NCBI GenBank assembly: GCA_964414015.1
Contig: CAYPUE010000004.1
Span: forward strand, 1 to 33,815
DNA length: 33,815 nucleotides
Direction of reading: 5' to 3'
DNA from: JAUSEW01 sp964414015
Lineage (GTDB): Bacteria; Patescibacteriota; Microgenomatia; Levybacterales; UBA12049
In this document: positions 18,203 through 25,934 of the stretch, one piece after another
Layout: each line of letters starts with the position of its first letter
Numbering within the stretch: the stretch's first letter is position 1
The notes under the pieces: generated by a model
Told to the model about the DNA's origin: nothing
The model's input: only the letters and a program-made list of their open reading frames with translations
Databases searched by the model: none
Program-made: the position numbers and the translations under genes

Positions 18203-18976
18203 TTACAAAGCAAAGATTCGAACATAAGGATTTTTTCGTTTAGAAAAAATCAAGGTAAGTCAGAAGCCTTAACATTAGGTTTTAGTAAGGCGAAAGGAGA
18301 TTGCATGGTCACTCTTGATGCGGATTTGCAGGATAGACCTTCGGAAGTGCCAAAACTTATAGAAAAAATTAAAGAAGAAGGTTTTGATCTTGCTTGCGGG
18401 TGGAGAAAAAATAGAAAAGATCCGTTACGTAAGGTTATTTCTTCCAAATTCTTTAATTTTCTTGCTTCGCATTTCTGGGGATTAAAACTTCATGATTACA
18501 ATTGCGGTTTAAAAGCATATACAAAAGATGCTGCCAAAAGCTTAAGGCTTTATGGCGGAATGCACAGGTTTATCCCCCTTCTTATTCACGAGCAGGGATT
18601 TAAGGTTTGTGAAATGCCGGTTGATCATGAGGAAAGAAAATACGGTAAGTCAAAATATGGTTTCTCCAAGCTTTGGAATGATTTGCCCGATATATTTACG
18701 ATGCTTTTTTTAACAAGATATAGCAAGAGGCCTCTTCATTTTTTTGGTCCAGTAGGATTTATTTTTTTGACAATAGGGGGAGCGATTTTAGCATATCTCT
18801 TTGTGATTAAAATCATGGGTCAGGGAATCGGAGACAGGCCATTGTTGTTTCTCGGGATGCTTCTTGTTCTAGGCGGTTTTCAAGTTCTATTTACCGGATT
18901 TTTGGCAGACATAATCATAAATACTTCAAATAAGGAAGCTAAAGACTTTCCCATTAAATATTCAAGTGAAAAATAG
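18203..18976 (+). CDS. GT2 family polyprenyl-phosphate-type glycosyltransferase (DPM1/ArnC-like), 5' partial
   Basis: The reading frame is open from the first base after the gap: it reads RIFSFRKNQGKSEALTLGFSKAKGD before reaching the first ATG at 18305, so the gene starts inside the gap and 80 or so residues are missing. Present motifs are VTLDADLQDRP (metal-binding DAD and the QD motif), YNCGLKAY, MHRFIPLL and RKYGKSKYGFSKL, which together are typical of enzymes that attach a sugar to undecaprenyl or dolichyl phosphate. Two C-terminal helices (about 170-193 and 203-228 of the visible part) match the ArnC/GtrB type. Such an enzyme would make the lipid-linked donor used by the GT-C proteins nearby. 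This supply role is inferred from family. Confidence 0.88.
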   Translation, partial: LQSKDSNIRIFSFRKNQGKSEALTLGFSKAKGDCMVTLDADLQDRPSEVPKLIEKIKEEGFDLACGWRKNRKDPLRKVISSKFFNFLASHFWGLKLHDYNCGLKAYTKDAAKSLRLYGGMHRFIPLLIHEQGFKVCEMPVDHEERKYGKSKYGFSKLWNDLPDIFTMLFLTRYSKRPLHFFGPVGFIFLTIGGAILAYLFVIKIMGQGIGDRPLLFLGMLLVLGGFQVLFTGFLADIIINTSNKEAKDFPIKYSSEK

Positions 18977-18990
18977 AATTGGTATAGTAT

Positions 18991-19209
18991 ATGAAGCCGC
19001 AAGATATTGTTTTCTTTATAATTCTGGCAGTTTTGATCTGGAAAAAAGACTATAAATTGGCAGCTTTTGCAGGAATAGCTTCTCTTATTGCCTCAATCCC
19101 GCTTTTTTCTTTTTGGGTATTTTTTACAGCAGAAAGACTTACTTGGTACGCCGCAGCCTTTTTCCTCTTATCAATATTACTAATGATATTTTTATCCAAA
19201 AAAAGCTAA
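18991..19209 (+). CDS. Small membrane protein, 72 residues
   Basis: Three hydrophobic segments (about 5-17, 22-48 and 52-68) and a basic C-terminus LSKKS; no known domain. It begins 14 nt after the GT2 stop. I believe it is real because it is open and well hydrophobic throughout, starts close to the preceding gene and stops just before the change in gene content. A TAGAAT hexamer overlaps the GT2 stop 12 nt upstream of its ATG. It may assist the preceding lipid-phosphate glycosyltransferase, much as small flippase-like partners accompany GtrB, but it is shorter than GtrA (about 120) and has no visible match to it. Confidence 0.6.
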   Translation: MKPQDIVFFIILAVLIWKKDYKLAAFAGIASLIASIPLFSFWVFFTAERLTWYAAAFFLLSILLMIFLSKKS

Positions 19210-19282
19210 TCTCAATTTAAGAAACCACGTATCCTTACCAACAGGGAAATGCGTTGGATTCTGTCTTTCGTAGCAAATTAAC

Positions 19283-19306
19283 TTCAAAATTGATTCTAAT
19301 TTTGAA
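19283..19306. repeat. AT-rich hairpin in the convergent intergenic region
   Basis: Perfect 9-bp arms TTCAAAATT (19283-19291) and AATTTTGAA (19298-19306) enclose a 6-nt loop. It lies between the plus-strand small membrane gene (ends 19209) and the stop of the broken minus-strand gene (19330). No U-tract follows on either strand, so a bidirectional terminator role is only possible. Confidence 0.4.
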
Positions 19307-19329
19307 ATATTTGGAAGAGTTTATCTCAT

Positions 19330-19658
19330 TTAACCCATGCGGTTGGTTTCTATTCCAAGCCTTCTAGCCCTAGCGTATATAGCGCCTCTTACATGCCTGT
19401 TAACGGTATTTGCATCTTCATGGTCATAGGGAGAACTTGATTTTTCCAATAATCCACGTACGTATGTTCCTGGAGAGAGATATATTTCTACAAACGTTGC
19501 TGGATCTACGATTGCAATATTTTGAAGTTCCGCCGCGTAATTACAGGTTGCAAACTCCTGTCCCCTAATGATTTATCGCGCGATGCAAATAGCTCTCTCG
19601 CCGCCTTATATCTAGAGGAATTAAATTGTCCTTGTGAGCATCCTGCTTCAATTGCCAT
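19330..19658 (-). pseudogene. Frameshifted small gene of unknown function (about 109 residues when repaired)
   Basis: From ATG 19658 the frame reads MAIEAGCSQGQFNSSRYKAA and continues to about SRDKSLG near position 19560. It then runs into a quick stop, whereas a different frame continues with GQEFATCNYAAELQNIAIVD and ends NRHVRGAIYARARRLG...NRMG at a TAA (19330). Adding one base in the GGGG run around 19560-19563 joins both parts into a single open frame of 110 codons. Protein-like composition on both sides says this was one gene. I do not recognise a family. The repair could reflect either a real loss or an assembly error in a short homopolymer. A good promoter lies directly upstream. An upstream in-frame ATG at 19694 overlaps that promoter, so it is less likely. 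Confidence 0.55.
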
Positions 19659-19665
19659 TATTAAT

Positions 19666-19694
19666 AATATATCATAAATCTTTTTCAAAGTCAA
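19666..19694 (-). promoter_or_regulatory. Promoter of the broken minus-strand gene, leaderless layout
   Basis: On the minus strand TTGACT (19694-19689) and TATATT (19671-19666) are 17 nt apart, close to the sigma70 consensus. Only 7 nt lie between the -10 box and ATG 19658, so transcription should begin on the start codon itself. Confidence 0.55.
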
Positions 19695-19816
19695 ACTATA
19701 AGACTAAATTAGATATTTCTATTGTTGCTTTAAGCAGATAATGGGTTCGAATAGCGTTCATCCCCTGGAAAAAGAATTCCATAAACGGATTTTGAGATGT
19801 TAATTTAAGGCTGTTG

Positions 19817-19825
19817 TGTTAGAAT
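19817..19825 (+). promoter_or_regulatory. Extended -10 element before the GT4 at 19839
   Basis: TGT followed by TAGAAT (19820-19825) forms an extended -10. The predicted start near 19832 leaves a leader of about 7 nt. AGGAG (19833-19837) is only one base from the ATG, too close for a standard ribosome binding site. Confidence 0.35.
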
Positions 19826-19838
19826 TATTCTTAGGAGT

Positions 19839-20358
19839 ATGAAGATAGGGATTGATGTTTCACAACTTGCTTTTGGAGATACGGGGGTAGCGAATTACCT
19901 TTCAAATTTAATTAAGCATTTATTAGCTGCAGATAAGAAGAATCAGTACGTTCTCTTCTTTTCATCGCTAAGAAGCAATTTTCAATTTTCAATTTTCAAT
20001 TTTCAATCAAATTCAAAAATTTAAATTTCCGCCTATTTTTTTAGATATTCTCTGGAATAGACTGCATGTTGTACCCATAGAATGGTTGATTGGGGATGTT
20101 GATGTTTTTATTACTTCGGATTGGACAGAGCCGCCAACTATCAAAGCGAAGAAAGCCACAATTTTATACGATCTAATTGTCTATAAATATCCGAACCAAA
20201 CTGATAATAAAATCGTTGAGACACAAAAAAGAAAACTGAAGTGGGTTAAAAAAGAATCGGATGTAGTTTTTTGCATTTCAGAGGCAACGAAGAAAGATGC
20301 AATTGAGATATTGGGAATTAATGCAAACAAATTGAAAGTTATTTATCCCGGTATTTAA
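19839..20358 (+). pseudogene. GT4 N-terminal domain only, frameshifted inside a 7-bp repeat array
   Basis: ATG 19839 opens a GT4 N-terminal Rossmann domain (MKIGIDVSQLAFGDTGVANY, then YVLFFSSLR). The frame then enters the CAATTTT array at 19976-20007 and stops at 20024. The neighbouring frame is open across the array and continues with FPPIFLDILWNRLH, WLIGDVDVFITSDWTEPP, CISEATKKDAIEILG and ends LKVIYPGI with TAA at 20358. Deleting one 7-bp unit (or adding two) joins both into 170 codons. Even then the C-terminal sugar-nucleotide domain is absent, since the gene ends exactly at the YxGI junction that precedes the linker in GT4 enzymes. The next, complete GT4 starts one base later. It is a remnant, a phase-variable module or an N-domain protein; remnant is the simplest. 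Confidence 0.7.
19976..20007 (+). repeat. Tandem array CAATTTT x 4.6
   Basis: Four exact 7-bp units plus a partial CAAT lie in the loop-coding region after the YVLFF strand of the broken GT4, and the frame is lost here. An equivalent loop of the GT4 at 29513 carries the array at 29660-29687. Confidence 0.9.
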
Positions 20359-20359
20359 T

Positions 20360-21517
20360 ATGATTATAGGTATTAACGGTTATGAAACAGTAATTCCGAG
20401 ATTTGGATTTGATAAGAAAACCGGGTTGCCGATACGAGTCGGAAGCGGAGAATACTGTTTTGAGCTCTTAACTTTTTTAAATAAAATTGACAAAAAGAAC
20501 AAATATCTAATTTATCTTCCAACGGAACCAGTCTCCGATATGCCAAAAGAAAGCGAAAATTGGCATTATAAAATTGTGCCTTCTCAAAAAATGTGGCTTG
20601 GCTTAGGTTTATCTTTTGAATTTCTACTCAAGAGACCGAAGCTTGATGTATTTTTCTCTCCAACGCACTATTTACCGTTTTATTGTCCATATAAATCAAT
20701 TGTTTCCGTTTTAGATCTTTCTTATTTGCGTTTTCCGGCTTTGTTTAAGAAACGAGATCTTTTCCAATTAAAATATTGGACAAAATATTCGGTTAAAAAA
20801 GCAAAAAAGGTGATTACGATAAGTAAAGCCTCCAAAGATGATATAATCAAAGAGTACGGCATTGCGGAAGATAAAATAGTAGTTACGTATCCGGGAATTA
20901 AAGAAGAATTAGGAATTATGAATCAAGAATTAAGGATAAATACGATAAGGAAGAAATACGAAATTAAAGGTAATTATATTTTATCCGTTGGTACCCTTCA
21001 GCCGAGGAAGAATATTGTCCGTTTGATCGAAGCCTTTAGCCGTATTTCTCCTTCTTTAATCATTAATCCTTTATCATTAATCATTGTCGGTAAAAAGGGA
21101 TGGATGTATGAAGAGATTTTGGAAGCGCCAAAAAAGTTTAGCGTTGCAGATAGAGTCAAATTCTTGGAATTCGTATCCAACGAAGATCTCCCATTCCTAT
21201 ACCAAAACGCAGAGTGTTTTGTCCTGCCTTCGCTTTATGAAGGATTTGGTTTGCCGGTTTTAGAAACAATGAGATACGGCTGCCCTTGCGTTATTAGCAA
21301 CGTTAGCAGTTTGCCTGAAGCAGGCGGAGATGCGGCTTTATATTTTGATCCAAATAACGCGCCGGATATTACTGCAAAAATAGAAATGGTTTTAAATGAT
21401 AGAAAATTAAGAAAGGAAATGAGAGAAAAAGGTTATAAACAGATTAAGAAATTTAGCTGGGAAAAAACAGCCAAAGAGACTTTAAAAGTTCTGGAGGATG
21501 TTGCTAAAAAGATTTAA
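20360..21517 (+). CDS. GT4 family glycosyltransferase (mannosyltransferase-like)
   Basis: A complete 385-residue GT-B enzyme. The N-terminal domain has IGINGYETVIPRFG, a donor-side SGEYCFELL, FFSPTHYLP and VLDLSYLRFP, ending with TISKASKDDIIKEYGI and VVTYPGI. The C-terminal domain has ILSVGTLQPRKNI, IVGKKGWMYEE, VKFLEFVSNEDLPFLYQNA and the E-x7-E motif EGFGLPVLE (294-302), then GCPCVISNVSSLPEAGGDAA. Two 7-bp arrays are embedded in frame: 20906-20940 in the interdomain linker directly after YPGI, and 21056-21083 just before the LIIVGK strand. Both only lengthen loops. The pattern of motifs suggests a mannosyl- or related transferase on a lipid-linked oligosaccharide. It begins one base after the truncated GT4 and is separated by 12 nt from the acyltransferase gene. 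Confidence 0.9.
   Translation: MIIGINGYETVIPRFGFDKKTGLPIRVGSGEYCFELLTFLNKIDKKNKYLIYLPTEPVSDMPKESENWHYKIVPSQKMWLGLGLSFEFLLKRPKLDVFFSPTHYLPFYCPYKSIVSVLDLSYLRFPALFKKRDLFQLKYWTKYSVKKAKKVITISKASKDDIIKEYGIAEDKIVVTYPGIKEELGIMNQELRINTIRKKYEIKGNYILSVGTLQPRKNIVRLIEAFSRISPSLIINPLSLIIVGKKGWMYEEILEAPKKFSVADRVKFLEFVSNEDLPFLYQNAECFVLPSLYEGFGLPVLETMRYGCPCVISNVSSLPEAGGDAALYFDPNNAPDITAKIEMVLNDRKLRKEMREKGYKQIKKFSWEKTAKETLKVLEDVAKKI
20906..20940 (+). repeat. Degenerate 7-bp array (GAATTAG family x 5) in GT4 linker
   Basis: Consecutive units GAATTAG, GAATTAT, GAATCAA, GAATTAA, GGATAAA. They encode the segment after YPGI, between the two Rossmann domains. Confidence 0.75.
21056..21083 (+). repeat. 7-bp array (TTAATCA family x 4) in GT4 C-domain loop
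   Basis: Units TTAATCA, TTAATCC, TTTATCA, TTAATCA, coding the residues immediately before the conserved IIVGK strand. The same loop is expanded in the GT4 at 27405. Confidence 0.75.
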
Positions 21518-21529
21518 GATTTAAGATCT

Positions 21530-22084
21530 ATGATCGACAAGATTTTCAATAGAATAAAAACTATTACTTTGGAATTTGAAGTGATGCTGCTTCATATCGT
21601 TGGGATTATTCCTTGCCATTGCATCCGCAGATTCTTTTATAGGCTGGCAGGAATAAAAATTAGCAATGGATCGACGATTCATACGGGAGCAAGATTTTAC
21701 AATCCTGCCAATATTGAAATAGGGGAAGATTCAATAGTTGGAGAAGGAGCGGTTTTGGATGGACGGGACAAGCTGATTATAGGTAGCCATGTTGATATAG
21801 CAACGGATGTTATGATTTATAATTCGGAGCATGATTTGGCAAGCAATGATTTTCACGCTATAACAGGGGAAGTTATGATAGGTGACTACGTTTTTATCGG
21901 GCCAAGAGCCATTATTCTTCCGGGAGTAACGATTGGCAAAGGAGCGGTTGTCGGCGCAGGAGCGGTGGTTACGAGAAATGTTAATGAAGGCTTAATAGTT
22001 GGCGGAGTTCCGGCAAAACCGATTGGGACAAGAAACGCAAAGGATTTAAATTATAAACTTGGTAGGGCTGCTTGGTTTAGATAA
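21530..22084 (+). CDS. Left-handed beta-helix acyltransferase (hexapeptide, WcaF/Maa-like)
   Basis: A 184-residue protein. The N-terminal 50 residues are hydrophobic and basic (IPCHCIRRFFYRLAGI), as in membrane-peripheral acetyltransferases of polysaccharide loci. From residue 52 the hexapeptide repeats follow ([LIV]-G-x4): STIHTGARF, IEIGEDSIVGEGAVLDG, LIIGSHVDIATDV, then YNSEHDLAS, which holds the likely catalytic histidine, and VMIGDYVFIGPRAIILPGVTIGKGAVVGAGAVV. It ends with VGGVPAKPIG, the usual closing motif. It should put an acetyl group from acetyl-CoA on a sugar hydroxyl or amine. It lies 12 nt after a GT4 and 15 nt before a GT2 and has no Shine-Dalgarno sequence. Confidence 0.88.
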   Translation: MIDKIFNRIKTITLEFEVMLLHIVGIIPCHCIRRFFYRLAGIKISNGSTIHTGARFYNPANIEIGEDSIVGEGAVLDGRDKLIIGSHVDIATDVMIYNSEHDLASNDFHAITGEVMIGDYVFIGPRAIILPGVTIGKGAVVGAGAVVTRNVNEGLIVGGVPAKPIGTRNAKDLNYKLGRAAWFR

Positions 22085-22099
22085 AAGACAACAAAGCAA

Positions 22100-22704
22100 A
22101 TGGTGGAATTGTCAATAATTATACTTAATTACAAGACTTACGATTTAACTATTGCCTGTCTTAAATCTATAATTTCCAAATTCAAGCAAGAATTGGAATC
22201 CGATAGATTCGAAATTATAGTCGCAGATAATGGCTCCAAAGACGCTTCAGCAGAAAGTATTAAGTATTATGCATCAAGCCCTTCGGTCTTGAGCTCAGGG
22301 TCGAAAGATATTAAGTATAAAAATATTAGAATTCTGGAAAATAAAGAAAACTTAGGTTTCGCCAAAGGAATGAATAAGATATCGAAGAACGCAAAAGGAA
22401 AATACCTGCTATTTCTAAATTCCGACACCGAAATGCTTGATAAAGGACTTACGGATATACTTGAATTCTTAGATTCTAATAAAAAAGTTGCCATTTTAGG
22501 CGGAAAATTTATAAATAGAAATGGTTCACCGCAGCCGTCTTGCGGAAAATTCTATACTCTTTTTAATCTTTTTCTAATGCTTATTGGCGCAGAAAGACTT
22601 GGGTTTCTGCGTGAGAGCCCATCTGTTATTAAAAAAGTTGATTGGGTAAGCGGGGGATTTATGATGGTAAGACGTAATGTATTTAAGCAATTAAACGGTT
22701 TTGA
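22100..22704 (+). CDS. GT2 family glycosyltransferase, 3' end lost in assembly gap
   Basis: 201 residues are visible. ELSIIILNYKTYDLT, EIIVADNGSKDAS and NKENLGFAKGMN form the nucleotide-binding half, FLNSDTEM is the metal-binding motif, and PQPSCGKFYTLF plus DWVSGGFMMVRR are typical of rhamnosyltransferase-like GT2 proteins. The expected ED motif (after FDE) falls into the gap. Between DNGSKD and NKENLGF there is an unusual insertion of about 20 residues (ASSPSVLSSGSKDIKYK) encoded by an imperfect palindrome at 22281-22307, at the same loop where the GT2 at 28604 carries a palindrome with a 7-bp array. No ribosome binding site is evident. Confidence 0.85.
22281..22307. repeat. Imperfect palindrome centred on TGAGCTCA inside a GT2 gene
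   Basis: The centre TGAGCTCA (22290-22297) is flanked by CTTCGGTCT on the left and GGGTCGAAAG on the right. As plus-strand RNA the arms pair over 13 positions with three G-U pairs and one bulged A. It resembles REP-like palindromes and adds serine-rich residues to a surface loop of the enzyme. Confidence 0.6.
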
Positions 22705-22804
22705 NNNNNNNNNNNNNNNNNNNNNNNNNNNNNNNNNNNNNNNNNNNNNNNNNNNNNNNNNNNNNNNNNNNNNNNNNNNNNNNNNNNNNNNNNNNNNNNN
22801 NNNN
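22705..22804. other. Assembly gap of 100 N
   Basis: Exactly 100 N. The 3' part of the GT2 gene is lost, and the first ATG of the ligase/GT-C fusion follows the gap by one base. Confidence 0.98.
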
Positions 22805-22805
22805 T

Positions 22806-25800
22806 ATGAAAATATTGCGTTTCATTTCAAATAATTTTTTGTTTCTAATCACTCTTTTTCTGCTGGCGTTTATCCCTCTTTATCCCAAACTGCCTGTGAT
22901 TAACGTACAGCATACATGGGTGTATGTTCGTGCAGAAGACTTTGTCGTTACGCTTGTGATTATTTTATGGATGCTCTTACTCTTGCTTAAGAAAGTCACG
23001 CTCAAAACTCCGCTTACTTTACCCATAATATTATTTTGGCTTGCCGGCGGGATATCAACTCTTCATGGAGTACTTTTGATTTTCCCGACCATATCGGATG
23101 TTTTCTCCAATGTAGCTTTTTTAAGTTTCCTAAGAAGGATAGAGTATATATTTTTATTTTTTGTTGCCTTCACCAGCATAAAAGAAAAAAAATTCATAGC
23201 CTATGTTTCTATTGGATTGGCAATTATACTTCTTCTAGCTGTGGGATACGGGTTGGGACAGAAATTTTTAGGATTTCCGGCATATTTGACAATGAACGAA
23301 GAATTCGCCAAAGGAGTTCCTATTCAGCTGTCAGCGCTTTCGCGAATTCCATCTACCTTTGCAGGCCATTATGATTTGGCTGCTTACTTAGTTTTGGTAA
23401 TCCCCTTAATAACAAGCATGGTTTTTGGATTTAAAAACTGGTTTTCAAGGATTTTCTTGTTGGGTACGGCAATTTTGGGTTTTGGTTTACTTTTTATGAC
23501 AGTATCCCGAGTATCATTTGCTGTACTCTTAGCTTCATTGATCTTGATGCTTATTTTGCAAAAAAAAAGACTGCTTATAATATCGCTATTTTTAATAGCG
23601 ATTGTATTTTCAAGTTTTTCATCAAGTCTTTTGCAGCGGTTTGGGAATACCTTTAAAGAGATTAACGTACTAGTGGATGTAAATACAGGAACTGCGATAG
23701 GAGAAGTAAAAGAAGTTCCAGCCAAGTATTTTGAAAATAAAATTGTTAAAAGACAATTTATTTCAAATGAAGATGCTAAATTATCTAGCGCATCTGCAAT
23801 TTTGCCTTTCTCATTGATTCCGCCAGTTGCCCCTCTTGTTGTAGAGCCAAATAGTTCAACCGGAGAAAGCCTGCCGCAAGGGACAAGCTATGTAAACCTT
23901 CCTCTTTCTCCTATCACCAAAAAGGTTCCGGCGTATTTCTATCAAAAAGCCAATAATAATGAAGGAGTAATATCGGAAGAAATAACTGTTTCCTATGGGG
24001 AATTTGTTATTAAAAGGGCTTTGGCTTATGATTTGTCATTTACAACCAGATTTCAGGGAGAATGGCCAAGAACGCTATTGGCCTTTACGAGAAGTATTTT
24101 TTTAGGAAGCGGTTATGGATCAGTCAGCCTTGCCGTAGACAATAATTACCTACGAATTTTGGGAGAAACCGGATTATTTGGATTTGCCTCATTCCTCCTA
24201 ATTTTTCTAACTGCAGGCATATATATAAGGAAAATATTCCCAGATGTGGATTCTCCTCTTGTCCGAAGTTTTGTCATAGGTTTTATTGCCGGCACATTCG
24301 GATTATTGTTAAATGCGGTACTGATTGATGTTTTTGAAGCGTCCAAAATCGCTTTTACCTACTGGCTTTTAATGGGAGTAACGCTTGGGACTTTGGAATT
24401 GTACAGAAGGGAGAATATAGATCTTTATGGAAGTTTCAAAAAAGCGGTAAGTTCCACGTACGCAGTTATCGTTTATTTATTTGCTACTACGGTAGGGTTA
24501 TTTTTTTCGGCTTCCAGTTATTATTTTGTAGGAGATGATTTTACTTGGTTTAGATGGATTGCGGATTGTTCTAGGTGTCAACCTATAACAACAATTATTC
24601 AGTATTTTACGCAGGCTAATGGATTTTTTTATCGGCCCGGAGCAAAATTGTATTTTGATTTGATGTATTCAGTATTTTGGCTTAATCAATCAATGTATCA
24701 TTTCATTTCCTTTTTTCTTCATTTTTCCGTTGCCGTATTGGTATTTCTGATCTCAAAAAGAATTTTAAAAAATTATTTTCTGTCGGTTGTTAGCGGCGTA
24801 TTTTTTCTAATACTTAGCGGAGGATCGGAAGTGATTTTTTGGATTTCTTCTACGGGCTTTCTTTTTAATGCAATGTTTGTTCTTGTTAGCTTGCTTTCTT
24901 TTATTTATTGGAAAGAGAAAGGGAAAACAATTTATTTTGTTATTTCCTGCATATCCATTGCCTTAAGCTTATTGTTTCACGAGCTTGGAATTATGGCGCC
25001 ATTCCTTGTAATTCTTTACGATACTGTTTTTGGAGAAAAATCCATAGAAGGTAAATTATCCAGAAAATCATCTTATCTATTTTTATTATCCCCAATCCTT
25101 CCCTATGTGATTCTTCGTTTAGCAGCAGGAAGTCATTGGTTTAATGGCGATTATAGCTATAATTTGCTCAAGCTTCCATATAATGTTGTAGGAAATGCAA
25201 TTGGGTATGTAATGCTTACGTTTATCGGTCCAGCATCTCTACCTATTTATGAGGGGATGAGAAGCTTCTTGAGAGGACAGATATTAATTGCAATTATAGC
25301 CTTTATTGTTGCAGTTGTACTTATTATCAAATTTTACAGATTGGTGGTTAAAAACATAGACTTAGAAGAGAAAAAAATTGTCACCTTTGGATTTTTGTTT
25401 TTTATCCTGGCATTATTGCCTTTTTTAGGCTTAGGAAATATTGCCTCCCGTTACAGTTATTTATCTTCTTTTGGTCTTATAATTCTTTTCGTATGGTTTC
25501 TTAAGAAAACATACAAGTATTTACTTTTTAATGGTAAATATATTGCTATATTAGGAACTCTTTTAATAGTTGTCATTTTTAGCATGATGCAGCTTTTCCA
25601 ATTACAAAAGTTAAGTTCGGACTGGCGAGCGGCTGGTGAGAAATCCCAAAATTTCCTCATATCGCTTAATAGGGTTTATACGGAAGATTGGGCAAAAGAA
25701 CACGTTTCGCTGTATTTCGTTGATGTGCCAATTAGAAACGGAGACGCATGGATTTTTCCCGTTGGGCTTCCCGATGCAGTCTGGCTAACTGTCAAAAATA

Positions 25801-25934
25801 ACAACCTTTCGATTTTCCAGCCTTCAAGTTTGCAGCAAGCACTTGATCAAGCGGGAACAGGATCGAATGCCAAAGTTTTAAAGTTTGATAGCGATGGGAA
25901 TGTTACGGAAGTATTCAGAGTAAAAACACAATGA
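22806..25934 (+). CDS. Fusion: O-antigen ligase (Wzy_C superfamily) plus GT-C/GT39-like domain
   Basis: 1042 residues from ATG 22806, one base after the gap. Residues 1-530 form a Wzy/WaaL-type unit: about ten helices, a large periplasmic loop (about 290-435) and the conserved DNNYLRILGETGLFG near 440-455 before the last helices. A basic linker (about 535-555, LYRRENIDLYGSFKK) leads to a second polytopic unit. This has the acidic loop YFVGDDFTWFRW near 573-584, FFYRPGAKLYFDLMYSVF and FHELGIMAPFLVILYD, and ends in a small soluble region with FLISLNRVY. It resembles the stand-alone protein at 3461-5095. The junction lies in continuous sequence far from the gap, so it is not a scaffolding artefact. 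Joining polymer ligation or polymerisation with a GT-C enzyme in one chain suggests coupled addition and transfer. The start could also be upstream in the gap. Confidence 0.75.
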   Translation: MKILRFISNNFLFLITLFLLAFIPLYPKLPVINVQHTWVYVRAEDFVVTLVIILWMLLLLLKKVTLKTPLTLPIILFWLAGGISTLHGVLLIFPTISDVFSNVAFLSFLRRIEYIFLFFVAFTSIKEKKFIAYVSIGLAIILLLAVGYGLGQKFLGFPAYLTMNEEFAKGVPIQLSALSRIPSTFAGHYDLAAYLVLVIPLITSMVFGFKNWFSRIFLLGTAILGFGLLFMTVSRVSFAVLLASLILMLILQKKRLLIISLFLIAIVFSSFSSSLLQRFGNTFKEINVLVDVNTGTAIGEVKEVPAKYFENKIVKRQFISNEDAKLSSASAILPFSLIPPVAPLVVEPNSSTGESLPQGTSYVNLPLSPITKKVPAYFYQKANNNEGVISEEITVSYGEFVIKRALAYDLSFTTRFQGEWPRTLLAFTRSIFLGSGYGSVSLAVDNNYLRILGETGLFGFASFLLIFLTAGIYIRKIFPDVDSPLVRSFVIGFIAGTFGLLLNAVLIDVFEASKIAFTYWLLMGVTLGTLELYRRENIDLYGSFKKAVSSTYAVIVYLFATTVGLFFSASSYYFVGDDFTWFRWIADCSRCQPITTIIQYFTQANGFFYRPGAKLYFDLMYSVFWLNQSMYHFISFFLHFSVAVLVFLISKRILKNYFLSVVSGVFFLILSGGSEVIFWISSTGFLFNAMFVLVSLLSFIYWKEKGKTIYFVISCISIALSLLFHELGIMAPFLVILYDTVFGEKSIEGKLSRKSSYLFLLSPILPYVILRLAAGSHWFNGDYSYNLLKLPYNVVGNAIGYVMLTFIGPASLPIYEGMRSFLRGQILIAIIAFIVAVVLIIKFYRLVVKNIDLEEKKIVTFGFLFFILALLPFLGLGNIASRYSYLSSFGLIILFVWFLKKTYKYLLFNGKYIAILGTLLIVVIFSMMQLFQLQKLSSDWRAAGEKSQNFLISLNRVYTEDWAKEHVSLYFVDVPIRNGDAWIFPVGLPDAVWLTVKNNNLSIFQPSSLQQALDQAGTGSNAKVLKFDSDGNVTEVFRVKTQ

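Noticed and set aside
19506..19694. A 62-residue minus-strand ORF as an independent gene
   Set aside because: It is the first part of a frameshifted gene; its C-terminal residues come from the wrong frame, and its first ATG overlaps the promoter.
19735..19775. GGTTCGAAT as a tRNA T-loop
   Set aside because: The flanking bases do not pair into a T stem, and no acceptor, D or anticodon arm is found upstream.
22701..22805. N-terminal extension of the ligase fusion through the N run
   Set aside because: Only N bases support it; ATG 22806 gives a normal ligase N-terminus.
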